DNA of 62,468 nt, taken from positions 1 through 62,468 of the forward strand of contig CAXEUY010000011.1 in NCBI GenBank assembly GCA_963999645.1, read 5' to 3'. The position numbers and the translations under genes were made by a program. The first letter of the stretch is position 1. Every line of letters starts with the position of its first letter. Source of the DNA: MedAcidi-G1 sp002294285 (GTDB lineage: Bacteria > Actinomycetota > Acidimicrobiia > Acidimicrobiales > MedAcidi-G1). Positions 50,603-59,811 of the stretch are shown in pieces. The notes beneath the pieces are model-generated. The model did not search any database and was not told where the DNA came from. It saw only the letters and a list, made by a program, of their open reading frames with translations.

Positions 50603-52120
50603 GTGGCACTCCAGAGAATCTACGGCACTGAAACTGAATATGGAATAATCCATCGCGGGGTTAACAATCCAAACCCTATAGGTGCTTCTTCTTTTCTTAT
50701 AAATGCGTATCTAAGTCAACTAAATGAGCCTGGGCGAGGCCCCAGCTCACCGAGAGTTGGTTGGGATTTTATAGATGAAACCCCAGATCTGGATATACGT
50801 GGATTTGCCCCAATCGGCTCTTTACCTCCAGAGATAGAGCCGAATTTAGTTAATTCAGTTCTGGTCAATGGTTCGAGATACTATGTGGATCATGCTCATC
50901 CCGAGTTGAGCACTCCAGAATGTTTGGATCCGATTTCTTTGTTGAAATGGGACAGAGCGGGTGATGAAATTTTAATTCGCTCAATGCGCGCCGCCAATGA
51001 AGCTCTCCCTTCAGGCGAGGAGTTAATCGTTTACAAAAACAACTCAGATGGAAAAGGTAATAGTTATGGGTGCCACGAGAATTACCTTTTAAGCAGGGAA
51101 ACTCCTTTTGGTCGAATAGTGCAGCATGCAACTACACATTTTGTGACCAGACAAATCTATACCGGTGCCGGCAAGGTGGGGAGTGAATACGTAGGTGAAG
51201 ATCGAAGTGATGTACCTTTTCAGCTGACACAAAGAGCTGATTTTTTTGAAGAGGAAGTTGGTTTAGAAACTACATTAAAACGTCCAATTATCAATACGCG
51301 AGATGAGCCTCATGCGGATCCACTTAAGTACAGACGTCTTCATGTGATTGTTGGAGACGCCAATTTATGTGAGGTGGCTACTTTTTTAAAGGTAGGCACA
51401 ACGGGAATTATTATGGCATTGATTGAGGACGACTTTCTTGATAATCAAATAAAAATAGCGGACCCCGTTTCCGCGCTCAGAAAAGTATCCCGAGACATTT
51501 CTTGCTCAGAGCCGATTCTTCTAGAAAATGGAAAAACAGCTTCTGCTTTATCGTTGCAGTGGGAATTGTTTGAACGCTCTCAAAAGTATTTGAATGAATT
51601 TGGTTTCGAAAACGCAGGTGGAGAGTCTTCTACCACAGTCATGGAGTACTGGGAGAAAGTTCTTACTTGCTTAGAAAGCAAGCCTGATGATTTATTTGGA
51701 TTGCTTGACTGGGTCACAAAGAAAAAAATAATCGATTCCTACAGAGAGCGTCACAATATTCAAGAGAACGACTACAAACTAGCGGCGCTCGATTTGCAAT
51801 ATCATGACTTACGACCAGAAATGTCACTTTTCGCGAAGGTCGGATCAGAAATAATCGTTCCGCGTGAAGAGGTTGCCTTGGCAGTAGAGAATCCACCAGA
51901 AGGCACTCGCGCCTATTTTCGAGGAAAATGCTTAGAGAAATGGCCGGAGAAAATAATAGTAGCTAACTGGGATTCAATAGTCTTTGAAACAGGAACTCAA
52001 AACCTTCAGCGCATCCCGATGACTGATCCTTTTAAGGGGAGTTTTGAACATGTAGATGAGCTGATTAATAATTGTGAAACAGTAATAGAATTAATCGAAA
52101 GAGTTTCCGAACCTAATTGA
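50603..52120 (+). CDS. dop: Depupylase/Pup deamidase Dop
   Basis: A 505-residue glutamine-synthetase-like enzyme. The N-terminus R-I-Y-G-T-E-T-E-Y-G-I (about 4-14) carries ATP/Mg ligands. D-H-A-H-P-E-L-S-T-P-E (about 94-104) includes the catalytic aspartate that distinguishes Dop. N-N-S-D-G-K-G-N-S-Y-G-C-H-E-N-Y and N-T-R-D-E-P-H-A-D are shared with PafA. Dop removes Pup from substrates and, where Pup ends in Gln, deamidates it. The Pup here ends in Glu, so only depupylation is needed. It precedes pup by 18 bases. Confidence 0.94.
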   Translation: MALQRIYGTETEYGIIHRGVNNPNPIGASSFLINAYLSQLNEPGRGPSSPRVGWDFIDETPDLDIRGFAPIGSLPPEIEPNLVNSVLVNGSRYYVDHAHPELSTPECLDPISLLKWDRAGDEILIRSMRAANEALPSGEELIVYKNNSDGKGNSYGCHENYLLSRETPFGRIVQHATTHFVTRQIYTGAGKVGSEYVGEDRSDVPFQLTQRADFFEEEVGLETTLKRPIINTRDEPHADPLKYRRLHVIVGDANLCEVATFLKVGTTGIIMALIEDDFLDNQIKIADPVSALRKVSRDISCSEPILLENGKTASALSLQWELFERSQKYLNEFGFENAGGESSTTVMEYWEKVLTCLESKPDDLFGLLDWVTKKKIIDSYRERHNIQENDYKLAALDLQYHDLRPEMSLFAKVGSEIIVPREEVALAVENPPEGTRAYFRGKCLEKWPEKIIVANWDSIVFETGTQNLQRIPMTDPFKGSFEHVDELINNCETVIELIERVSEPN

Positions 52121-52138
52121 AACTGAGGTCAAGTTTAA

Positions 52139-52333
52139 ATGGCTGAAAAAGAGCAGAAAACACAAAAAAAGATTGAAAAAAACACTGAGGTCGAAGAATT
52201 AAATCAGGTTGATTCATCTCGTAATAACGAGCTAACCGCAGAATTGGACGGGCTACTTGATGAGATTGATGAAGTGCTGGAAACCAATGCTGAAGAGTTT
52301 GTAAAGAACTATGTTCAAAAAGGCGGGGAGTAG
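52139..52333 (+). CDS. pup: Prokaryotic ubiquitin-like protein Pup
   Basis: A 64-residue, largely disordered, acidic tag. The C-terminal half (L-D-G-L-L-D-E-I-D-E-V-L-E-T-N-A-E-E-F-V) is the Mpa-binding helix. It ends Q-K-G-G-E: the last residue is already glutamate, so it can be ligated to lysines by PafA without deamidation. Size and position between dop and prcB are canonical. Confidence 0.96.
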   Translation: MAEKEQKTQKKIEKNTEVEELNQVDSSRNNELTAELDGLLDEIDEVLETNAEEFVKNYVQKGGE

Positions 52334-52351
52334 ACAAGCGATTTATGCTTG

Positions 52352-52363
52352 TAGAGTTTCATT
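52352..52363 (+). promoter_or_regulatory. Leaderless -10 element for prcB
   Basis: TAGAGT (52352-52357) followed by six bases and GTG 52364, giving a possible separate transcript for the core particle genes. Confidence 0.5.
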
Positions 52364-53158
52364 GTGACACTTCCAATATTTACACCAACCGAAGACCCAG
52401 GCCCTAGCTTTTTTGGCCTATTGCAAAAAGTTGGGTTGAGAGACAAGTCTATAGAAAAGATCCACGACGCTGATTCGATAACTCACGGAACAACAATTGT
52501 TGCAATTAGATACGACGGTGGAGTCCTCATGGCCGGAGATCGTAGAGCCACTAGTGGAAATTTGATTAGTCACCGCACAATGGAAAAGGTGTTTCCCGCT
52601 GACTCCCATTCTGGTGTGGGTATATCTGGTGCAGCTGGACCCGCTATGGAAATGGTCAGATTATTTCAGTTGCAATTGGAGCATTACGAGAAAGTTGAGG
52701 GTTCACCTTTGAGTCTTGAAGGAAAAGCAAATCAGTTAAGTTTGATGCTTAAAGGCAATTTTCCATCCGCATTACAAGGCTTAGGAGTGATACCTATTTT
52801 TGCCGGCTATGAAGAGAAAAGTGGTCAAGGAAGATTGTTTCAGTTCGATATTACTGGAGGTCGATATGAGGAAAGAGATTTTGTGGCAACCGGGTCCGGA
52901 AGTCTTCATGCCTCAACAGTGGTGAAGCTAAGACATTCCTCCGCACTGGAACTCAGTAAGGCAATAGACATTTCCCTCGAGGCCTTACTCGAGGCTTCAG
53001 ATGAAGATAGTGCCACTGGCGGACCAGATTTACTCAGAGGTATTTTTCCAGTGGTTGCCAAAATTGACTCTGAAGGCTTTGAGAGGGTCCCTGACAGTGA
53101 TCTAGCAGAACGCACCGAATCAATATTTCAAACAATTTCACAAAGAGGTGCTTCGTAA
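52364..53158 (+). CDS. prcB: Proteasome beta subunit (catalytic)
   Basis: A 264-residue Ntn-hydrolase. A 42-residue propeptide ends in T-H-G, and the catalytic Thr43 opens T-T-I-V-A-I-R-Y-D-G-G-V-L-M-A-G-D-R-R-A-T, with Asp, Lys and Arg positions typical of the family. Self-cleavage at Gly42-Thr43 activates the subunit inside the 20S core. Its stop overlaps the prcA start (TAATG), ensuring balanced synthesis. Confidence 0.95.
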   Translation: MTLPIFTPTEDPGPSFFGLLQKVGLRDKSIEKIHDADSITHGTTIVAIRYDGGVLMAGDRRATSGNLISHRTMEKVFPADSHSGVGISGAAGPAMEMVRLFQLQLEHYEKVEGSPLSLEGKANQLSLMLKGNFPSALQGLGVIPIFAGYEEKSGQGRLFQFDITGGRYEERDFVATGSGSLHASTVVKLRHSSALELSKAIDISLEALLEASDEDSATGGPDLLRGIFPVVAKIDSEGFERVPDSDLAERTESIFQTISQRGAS

Positions 53159-53835
53159 TGACTATGCCAATGTATGTATCTCCTGAGCAGTTGATGAAAG
53201 ATCGTGCTGACTATGCGCGCAAGGGAATTGCACGTGGTAAAGCTGCAGCCGCTTGCACCTATTCGGAAGGCGTCTTATTGTGCGCAGAAAACCCCTCGAA
53301 AACATTGCGCAAGGCCGGAGAAATATACGACAAAATTGGCTTTATGGGAGTGGGTAAATATAGCGAATTCGACCAATTGAGGATTGCCGGAATCAGACAT
53401 GCTGATTTAAAAGGTTATTCATTCAGTCGTGACGACGTCGATGCTCGTTGGCTGGCGAACCAATACGCACAGATTTTGGGACAGTATTTTACACATGAGA
53501 TGAAACCTCTTGAAGTCGAAATGATTGTTGCAGAGATCGGTGATTCTGTAGAAGAAGATCAGCTTTTCCATCTGTTATATGACGGAACTGTAATGGACAC
53601 CTCTTCGTTTGTCGTTATAGGTGGTGAAGCAGATCTTGTTAGGGAGAGAATTGAGCAGAATTGGAAACCTGCTTTGCCTCTCGAAGAGATAATAAAGCTA
53701 ACGACAGAAGCATTGTCGGGGCCCGATAGAAGCTTTTCACATGATGAGTTAGAAATAGCTATTCTTTCCCGCGGTAATGGCAGAAGAGCATTCAACAGGG
53801 TCGAAGGAGAAGAGTTAAATAGGCTTCTCGCCTGA
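53158..53835 (+). CDS. prcA: Proteasome alpha subunit
   Basis: A 225-residue structural subunit of the 20S core. It shows P-M-Y-V-S-P-E-Q-L-M-K-D-R-A-D-Y-A-R-K-G-I-A-R-G (about 3-26), the N-terminal helix and gate region characteristic of actinobacterial alpha subunits. It forms outer rings that dock Mpa. It overlaps prcB by one base. Confidence 0.94.
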   Translation: MTMPMYVSPEQLMKDRADYARKGIARGKAAAACTYSEGVLLCAENPSKTLRKAGEIYDKIGFMGVGKYSEFDQLRIAGIRHADLKGYSFSRDDVDARWLANQYAQILGQYFTHEMKPLEVEMIVAEIGDSVEEDQLFHLLYDGTVMDTSSFVVIGGEADLVRERIEQNWKPALPLEEIIKLTTEALSGPDRSFSHDELEIAILSRGNGRRAFNRVEGEELNRLLA

Positions 53836-53856
53836 ATTCGCCTAGTCTCACTAATA

Positions 53857-55215
53857 ATGCAGAGGCGAATTTACGGAATCGAAAGCGAATATGGTGTTAC
53901 TTGTACTGTTAATGGGCAACGCCGCTTGAGTCCTGACGAAGTAGCGAGATATTTATTCCGTCGAGTCGTTTCATGGGGCCGAAGCTCTAACGTTTTTTTA
54001 CAAAACGGAGCCCGTTTGTATTTAGATGTAGGTTCGCATCCAGAGTATGCAACCCCTGAGTGTGACTCGGTTAGATCAGTTATCGCTCATGAAAAAGCTG
54101 GAGAAAGAATACTGGAACAACTTTCTAAAAGTGCAGAAGCTCGCCTGAATGAAGAAGGTGTTGAGGGAAAAATATATCTTTTTAAAAACAATACTGATTC
54201 CGCAGGAAATTCCTACGGCTGCCATGAAAACTATCTAACTAATAGAAGAGATGAATCACTTCAATACTCGGAAGTACTAATTCCCTTTCTCATCAGTCGA
54301 CAAATATATGCCGGAGCAGGAAAAATACTGCAAAGCGGCAATGGTGCCATTTACTCAATAAGTCAGAGAGCCGAACACATTTGGGAAGGCGTTTCCAGTG
54401 CAACTACAAGATCACGTCCCATTATTAATTCGCGTGATGAACCACATGCTGATGCTGAGAGGTATCGCAGACTTCATGTAATCGTGGGGGATTCAAATAT
54501 GAGTGAATATGCATCATTTTTGAAAGTGGGTGCTTGCGGGCTGCTCCTAAGAATGTTGGAAGAGCCAAACATAATTTTTCGAGATATGACTTTGGAAAAC
54601 CCGATTAGAGCGATTCGAGAAATCAGCCATGATCTTACTTGTAAAAGAAAAGTTCGCTTAACAAACGGACGTGAGATGTCAGCTCTTGATATACAAAAGG
54701 AGTTTTTGGAGAAGGCACACCTTTTTTCCGAAATGAGGGATCTCAACTCTGAGGAAAAAGAAGTAATGCAGATGTGGGAACATTGCTTAGAAAGATTACA
54801 TGATGATCCACTAACTCTTTCAGAAGAGTGTGACTGGGTTGCGAAATACCATTTAGTTGAAAGTTATCGTTCGCGAAATAATCTATCTCTCGCGGACTCT
54901 CGAGTGGCGCTACTGGATCTTCAATATCACGATGTGAATGTGGAAAGAGGCTTGTTCTATCACATGAGTAGAAAAGGGCTAGTAAAAAGCATTCTTGAAG
55001 AAGAAGAAATTCGGCGGTGCGTAGATGAACCACCTGAAACGACGCGTGCGAGATTAAGAGGGGAATTCATACGTCGAGCTAAAGAGAAAAAAAGAGATTA
55101 TACGGTTGATTGGGTTCACTTAAAATTAAATGATCAAGCGCAAAGAACGGTCTTGTGTAAAGACCCCTTCCGTTCTGAAGATGAACGAGTACAGAAACTA
55201 ATTGATTCCTTATAG
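53857..55215 (+). CDS. pafA: Pup-protein ligase PafA
   Basis: A 452-residue glutamine-synthetase-like ligase that joins the C-terminal glutamate of Pup to lysines using ATP. Q-R-R-I-Y-G-I-E-S-E-Y-G-V-T (2-15), the D-E-V-A-R-Y-L-F-R-R-V-V-S-W-G-R segment, and catalytic-site Y-L-D-V-G-S-H-P-E-Y-A-T-P-E-C closely match PafA of characterised actinobacteria. It sits 21 bases after prcA. A TAGTCT hexamer lies eight bases before ATG, slightly outside the leaderless spacing. Confidence 0.95.
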   Translation: MQRRIYGIESEYGVTCTVNGQRRLSPDEVARYLFRRVVSWGRSSNVFLQNGARLYLDVGSHPEYATPECDSVRSVIAHEKAGERILEQLSKSAEARLNEEGVEGKIYLFKNNTDSAGNSYGCHENYLTNRRDESLQYSEVLIPFLISRQIYAGAGKILQSGNGAIYSISQRAEHIWEGVSSATTRSRPIINSRDEPHADAERYRRLHVIVGDSNMSEYASFLKVGACGLLLRMLEEPNIIFRDMTLENPIRAIREISHDLTCKRKVRLTNGREMSALDIQKEFLEKAHLFSEMRDLNSEEKEVMQMWEHCLERLHDDPLTLSEECDWVAKYHLVESYRSRNNLSLADSRVALLDLQYHDVNVERGLFYHMSRKGLVKSILEEEEIRRCVDEPPETTRARLRGEFIRRAKEKKRDYTVDWVHLKLNDQAQRTVLCKDPFRSEDERVQKLIDSL

Positions 55216-55228
55216 CGACACAAAGGTC

Positions 55229-55240
55229 TAACATAATTCA
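55229..55240 (+). promoter_or_regulatory. Leaderless -10 element for pafB
   Basis: TAACAT (55229-55234) followed by six bases and GTG 55241. Confidence 0.55.
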
Positions 55241-56146
55241 GTGAAGAAAATAGAAAGATTATTGAATTTGGTTTCTGCTCTCTTAGATGCAGAAAAGCCA
55301 CTAAGTCGACAATCTATAAGAGAACGAATTCCAGGTGCTTACTCAGAAAACGACGAATCCTTTAGAAGGACATTCGAACGAGACAAAGATGAACTTCGAG
55401 CGCTTGGTATTCCAATTTCACTAAATAAGGTTCCAGGCACCGATCCACCTGTTGATGGTTATCAAATACTGAAAGTTGATTATGAAGCAGATCACCCGGT
55501 TTTGGAAGCAGATGAAATAGCAGCCTTACACTTAGCATCTAATTTATTTCATTTAAGCGGTGAAGACACTGAATCAATTTTTTACAAAATGGGTGGTGTA
55601 TTACAGGAAAATAAATCTGCATTGAGCGAAATACCGACTGAAGTTTTGGATAAGAAAATAATGATAGGAATAAATGAGCGATTCACTATTCTTTTTGACT
55701 ATAAAGACGAACAGCGTGAAGTGAATCCCTACCGTTTGGTTTTTTCCGCAGGAAACTGGTACTTGATTGGATATGACAAACGCAGAGAAGGTTTCAGACA
55801 TTTCAGAGCAGATCGAATTGAAGGGAAAGTCGAATTAACTGATCAAGAATTTGAACTCATTGAAGAAAGTTCCGAAATTTCACACGGTCCTCCATGGCGG
55901 TATGGAGAAGAAGAAAAAAATGTTGAACTCAAAATAAATAAAAGTCACGCTGCATGGGCACTCGAACTCTTAGGAAATGATGCGAAATATAAAGAGTTGC
56001 CTGACGGGTCAATCATCGTAAGTGAAATAGTGCGTAATTGGAGTAAGTTTCTCTTTTTCTTGTTCTCTTTTCTTGACTCCGCAGAAGTGTTGTCGCCACC
56101 AGAGGCTAGAGAAGAAGTAATTGACTGGCTGAAAGCAATGACATGA
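55241..56146 (+). CDS. pafB: WYL-domain transcriptional regulator PafB
   Basis: A 301-residue regulator with an N-terminal winged helix (E-R-L-L-N-L-V-S-A-L-L, S-R-Q-S-I-R-E-R-I-P-G) and a central WYL domain (N-P-Y-R-L-V-F-S-A-G-N-W-Y-L-I-G-Y-D, about 166-183), followed by a WCX-like C-terminus. In mycobacteria PafB and PafC together activate RecA-independent DNA-damage genes. It overlaps pafC by four bases. Confidence 0.9.
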   Translation: MKKIERLLNLVSALLDAEKPLSRQSIRERIPGAYSENDESFRRTFERDKDELRALGIPISLNKVPGTDPPVDGYQILKVDYEADHPVLEADEIAALHLASNLFHLSGEDTESIFYKMGGVLQENKSALSEIPTEVLDKKIMIGINERFTILFDYKDEQREVNPYRLVFSAGNWYLIGYDKRREGFRHFRADRIEGKVELTDQEFELIEESSEISHGPPWRYGEEEKNVELKINKSHAAWALELLGNDAKYKELPDGSIIVSEIVRNWSKFLFFLFSFLDSAEVLSPPEAREEVIDWLKAMT

Positions 56147-57108
56147 ATAAAATGAATTCTCTTGAGAGAACAAAAAGACTTTTAGCGGTCCTCCCCTGGA
56201 TAGAAAGTCAAAACGGCCCCTTCCTCGATGAAGTTGCACGCAGATTTGATTATCCAGAGGAAGAGTTAGTAGAGGATCTTGAAAATGTTGTTTTTTTTGT
56301 TGGCGTCTACCCATTCACACCAGATTGTCTTATAGAAGTATCCATTTCGGAAGATAGGGTGTGGGTTCGCTATGCCGATTGGTTTAGAAAACCAATGAAA
56401 TTAGCGGCTCATGAACTTTCCAATCTTCGCGCTGCAGGAATTGCCCTTCTGGAGTTCACTGAGATTCTGAGTGGTGAATTTGAGGAAGAACTCGGCCCAT
56501 TAGAAAGAGGTTTAGCAAAGTTGTCGGCATTTCAAAATGATTCACAGAATGCTGTAGAAATAAAACTAGCGACACCAAGTAAACACCTTGGAGATGTTCA
56601 AAGTTCAATAAAGAATAATAGTGTTATCGAAATTGATTATTTGGTTGCCTCACGAAATGAAGTCGACACAAGGAAAATAGAACCGCAACAGATTTTTACT
56701 AATGAAGGCAAATGGTATCTACAGGCATACTGTAGAAAGTCGGCAGACACTCGAACATTTCGAATTGACCGAATTAGAGACTTGAGAAATGTAAAAGACG
56801 TAAGAGAAACAGAAATCAACAAAGACCAGAAGCAAGAAACTTTTTTCAATTTAGAAAATCTTCCAATAGCTCGTATAGATATACCATCAGAAGAAATTCA
56901 TTTAAGTGAGAGTTTTTCAAATATTGAAGTAGAGGAAATTCCGAATGAAAAAATCCGTCTCCACTGTCCGATTGCTTCGCAAACATGGCTAAAACATCTA
57001 TTGCTAGTATTGGGTTCCAATTCTAAATTAATTGAGATTCCTTTTGAAGAAGGTGAAAGTATGAAATCGAAAACAGCTAAGGATCTTCTCAAAATATATA
57101 CCTCTTAG
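56143..57108 (+). CDS. pafC: WYL-domain transcriptional regulator PafC
   Basis: A 321-residue partner of PafB. A divergent winged helix (R-T-K-R-L-L-A-V-L-P-W-I-E-S) opens the protein. The WYL region reads P-Q-Q-I-F-T-N-E-G-K-W-Y-L-Q-A-Y-C (about 183-199) with a downstream F-R-I-D-R-I-R segment. It starts inside the pafB stop codon (ATGA), so the two are made together as a presumed heterodimer. Confidence 0.9.
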   Translation: MNKMNSLERTKRLLAVLPWIESQNGPFLDEVARRFDYPEEELVEDLENVVFFVGVYPFTPDCLIEVSISEDRVWVRYADWFRKPMKLAAHELSNLRAAGIALLEFTEILSGEFEEELGPLERGLAKLSAFQNDSQNAVEIKLATPSKHLGDVQSSIKNNSVIEIDYLVASRNEVDTRKIEPQQIFTNEGKWYLQAYCRKSADTRTFRIDRIRDLRNVKDVRETEINKDQKQETFFNLENLPIARIDIPSEEIHLSESFSNIEVEEIPNEKIRLHCPIASQTWLKHLLLVLGSNSKLIEIPFEEGESMKSKTAKDLLKIYTS

Positions 57109-57135
57109 CGGCCCCACAAGCGCAGCTAACTCGAC

Positions 57136-57147
57136 TAGGTTATTTTT
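57136..57147 (+). promoter_or_regulatory. Leaderless -10 element for lepB
   Basis: TAGGTT (57136-57141) followed by six bases and GTG 57148. Confidence 0.5.
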
Positions 57148-58002
57148 GTGGAGAGCGAACAAAATGACGACGATCCAGTAGAGAGTTTTTCTGATACGGA
57201 GAAGTGGGCAAAAGAAGTTTTAGAACGTGCACGTACTCGTTCGATGGAGTCGGACAGTATTGAAGACCAGCCCTCTACACAAGTAGCAGAATCAACAGAA
57301 GTCCCGGAAAGTAATTACGAGTCTGTGTCATTACGTGAATCAATTGTAACTCTCGAAGACATAGGAGGGGAAGACATGTTGCATCCCGCTACTCCTGATT
57401 TCGAGTCGAGCGACCCAAATGAGAATGATCTGTTTTCTTCATTTGGAAAAAAGACACGAAAATCTATTCTTGAATGGGTGGTGGTGATTGTAGGTGCAGT
57501 TGGCTTAGCACTTCTCATAAAAGCATTTCTGTTCCAAGCTTATTACATCCCATCGCCCTCGATGAATCCCACGCTTTTTGAAGGGGATCGTATTTTGGTT
57601 AACAAGTTAAGTTACAAATTGCATTCTGTGAATCGAGGAGACCTGATTGTTTTTGACACTCCTGAAGCTTCTGGAGAGGATGACCTTATCAAGCGTGTCA
57701 TAGGCTTGCCGGGAGAATTTGTGAATGTTGAAGAAGAAAGAATCGAGATCGATGGAGGTCTTTTACTCGAACCGTATTTGCCTCTCAGTAGCAATATAAA
57801 ATCATTTGCAACTCCCGTTAATTGCGTTAATCGTCCAAATGAAAATTATGGGTGCCGAATTCCAGATGATCATGTTTTTGTAATGGGGGACAACAGAAGC
57901 AACTCGCGTGATAGTAGATTTTTTGGTCCGGTTCCTATAGAAGATGTGAAAGGTAGAGCATTTATTCGTGTTTGGCCTATCGGTGACATCAAAAGGCTTT
58001 AG
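57148..58002 (+). CDS. lepB: Signal peptidase I
   Basis: A 284-residue membrane protease. A long acidic cytoplasmic N-terminus (about 1-106) precedes a single span (about 109-131). The catalytic serine is S138 in P-S-P-S-M-N-P-T-L, and the general base is K182 in L-I-K-R-V-I-G-L-P-G-E. Box E (V-M-G-D-N-R-S-N-S-R-D-S-R) is intact. It removes Sec and Tat signal peptides outside the membrane. Location between pafC and tatAC is not the mycobacterial arrangement. It overlaps the convergent GDPD gene by 14 bases. Confidence 0.93.
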   Translation: MESEQNDDDPVESFSDTEKWAKEVLERARTRSMESDSIEDQPSTQVAESTEVPESNYESVSLRESIVTLEDIGGEDMLHPATPDFESSDPNENDLFSSFGKKTRKSILEWVVVIVGAVGLALLIKAFLFQAYYIPSPSMNPTLFEGDRILVNKLSYKLHSVNRGDLIVFDTPEASGEDDLIKRVIGLPGEFVNVEEERIEIDGGLLLEPYLPLSSNIKSFATPVNCVNRPNENYGCRIPDDHVFVMGDNRSNSRDSRFFGPVPIEDVKGRAFIRVWPIGDIKRL

Positions 58003-58720
58003 ATTTATAATTTTTGTAGTTCTCCCAACTATTGGACATTCTGCGAACGTAGTCGCTGTAAATTCCATCTACTCCAATACTCAGAAGACGTATAATCTGT
58101 TCCTCTTTTTGGGCGTCCCAAGCAAAGCTTCTAATTTGAAAGCGATGGCAAAGAGAAACAAGTCCTTCATTCCATTCTGAAAAATGCATATTAAAAGCAT
58201 CAGCACCGACTTCCTTGAGAACTGAAAGTCTTTTTTCTGGCCCTTCTTTAACCTGGTCTAAAGTTGTCGAATTGACTAACCTCACTTCCTTATCTATTGA
58301 GCGCCATTCGGCGATTTTTTCAATATCGGGATGACAGAGCCAGAGCTTGTCTAGGGGGAATGAATAAGATCTTGCAATCTCAAGAATTTTTTCTGTTGCG
58401 GCTGAGTCCTTTACATCAATTGAGAAGTGAAAGTCTCCTTTTACTTTTGAGAAAAAACCACTGAGAGAAAGAATCTCTGCAGGAAGGCTAGTCAAGTTGC
58501 TTTTTCGAATTTGGCGGCGTCTGAATATCGATCCGAAATGTCGATCGTGATTTAGAACAACATTCCCACACTGAGTTAAGCGAGCATCACTTTCAATTCC
58601 GGAAGCTTTATTTGAAAGAGCAAGCATGAAAGCAGAAAGAGTATTCTCAGGGGCGTCTGCTTTTCCTCCACGGTGCGCAAAAAAGATAGGAGGATCTTGG
58701 ATTCTGTTTTCTGCCTCCAC
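57989..58720 (-). CDS. Glycerophosphodiester phosphodiesterase-like protein
   Basis: A 243-residue GDPD-family TIM barrel, distinct from the one at 27667. The H-R-G-G-K-A-D-A-P-E-N-T motif (about 15-26) and I-E-S-D-A-R-L (metal ligands) are present, and N-H-D-R-H supplies the second histidine. An internal basic segment (F-R-R-R-Q-I-R-K) follows. It has no signal peptide. It interrupts the lepB-tatA run on the opposite strand. The GTG start at 58720 has no clear ribosome binding site; CATGCT lies six bases upstream, an imperfect -10 match. Confidence 0.8.
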   Translation of the reverse strand: MEAENRIQDPPIFFAHRGGKADAPENTLSAFMLALSNKASGIESDARLTQCGNVVLNHDRHFGSIFRRRQIRKSNLTSLPAEILSLSGFFSKVKGDFHFSIDVKDSAATEKILEIARSYSFPLDKLWLCHPDIEKIAEWRSIDKEVRLVNSTTLDQVKEGPEKRLSVLKEVGADAFNMHFSEWNEGLVSLCHRFQIRSFAWDAQKEEQIIRLLSIGVDGIYSDYVRRMSNSWENYKNYKSKAF

Positions 58721-58783
58721 TTATTAAGCATGCCTTATGAAGGAGAAGATGTCATCCATTTGAAAGTAATTATGTAGGCTCAG

Positions 58784-59044
58784 ATGATGGGAAACATTGG
58801 AAGCGGTGAGGTTTTAGTAGTTTTAGTTCTTGGACTACTTATTCTGGGTCCAGAGCGTCTTCCTGACTTTGCTCGAAAAATTGGAAGTTTTTTAAAACAA
58901 GCAAAAAGAATGAGCAGAAGTTTTCAAGAGGAATTGCGCAGTGCGATAGAAGATCCTGAAGTTGAAAACAAAGCACGGGCCCAGGGAGCTCTTTTAACTG
59001 AGAATTCGCAAAAAAATCAGATTCCTGAAGATCAGAGTGAGTAG
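58784..59044 (+). CDS. tatA: Twin-arginine translocase subunit TatA
   Basis: An 86-residue protein with a short N-terminal membrane helix (about 8-23, V-L-V-V-L-V-L-G-L-L-I-L-G), then the F/P hinge G-P-E-R-L-P-D-F-A-R-K-I-G and an amphipathic helix. An acidic, disordered tail ends the protein. TatA polymers form the pore for folded proteins. It overlaps tatC by one base. Confidence 0.9.
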   Translation: MMGNIGSGEVLVVLVLGLLILGPERLPDFARKIGSFLKQAKRMSRSFQEELRSAIEDPEVENKARAQGALLTENSQKNQIPEDQSE

Positions 59045-59811
59045 TGGACACAAACGAGAAAGACCGAATGCCTCTTCTTGAGCATCTGCAAGAACTAAGG
59101 AAAAGGTTGCTTGTCTCTTTTTTGGCAATTTGCCTAGGAGGGGTTGCTTGTTGGTTTCTGTATGACTGGATTTTAGAGCTTTTATTGGAACCCTATTGTC
59201 AGATCAGAGGTGCTTCAACTGGCGGTTCGATTTTTGGTTCCGGCTGTGAACTGCTCGTTACTGATCCTTTAGAGCCTTTTAGTGTGAGATTAACGATTGC
59301 TGGTTATGGCGGGATTGTGATCTCGATGCCGATACTTCTTTGGCAAGCTTGGCGTTTTATTGCACCTGGTTTACTTTCAAAAGAAAAAAAGTGGGCTATT
59401 CCGTTTATTCTTTCAGGTCTTCTTTTGTTCGCGGCTGGAGCACTATTGGCTTATTGGAGCATCCCACGTGCTTTGGATTTTTTAGTTGATATCGGCGGGC
59501 CTGATTTAGTTAGTATTTTTTCCCCATCTAAATACATAGGTTTTGTCATAAAAATGATTGTTGCCTTCGGAATTGGCTTTGAGTTTCCATTACTGTTGAT
59601 ATTTCTTCAACTACTGGGTGTTTTGACGCCGGGTGCCCTCAGGAAGAGTCGCCGTTTCGCAATAGTTGGTGTGGTTGCATTGGTAGCTGTCCTAACACCT
59701 AGCGGTGACCCGTTTACTTTGATTATTCTTTCTGTGCCGATGATTCTTTTTTATGAGATTGCAATACTCATAGGTTCACTACGAAATCGTGAAACTCGGA
59801 AAAAGGCTTGA
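59044..59811 (+). CDS. tatC: Twin-arginine translocase subunit TatC
   Basis: A 255-residue protein with six membrane spans. The N-terminal M-P-L-L-E-H-L-Q-E-L-R-K-R-L (about 8-21) contains the conserved Glu of the Tat signal-peptide-binding site. P-L-E-P-F-S-V-R-L (about 76-84) and F-G-I-G-F-E-F-P-L are also family motifs. It recognises RR signal peptides such as the one presumed in the molybdo-oxidoreductase. The next gene starts inside its stop codon (TTGA). Confidence 0.93.
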   Translation: MDTNEKDRMPLLEHLQELRKRLLVSFLAICLGGVACWFLYDWILELLLEPYCQIRGASTGGSIFGSGCELLVTDPLEPFSVRLTIAGYGGIVISMPILLWQAWRFIAPGLLSKEKKWAIPFILSGLLLFAAGALLAYWSIPRALDFLVDIGGPDLVSIFSPSKYIGFVIKMIVAFGIGFEFPLLLIFLQLLGVLTPGALRKSRRFAIVGVVALVAVLTPSGDPFTLIILSVPMILFYEIAILIGSLRNRETRKKA

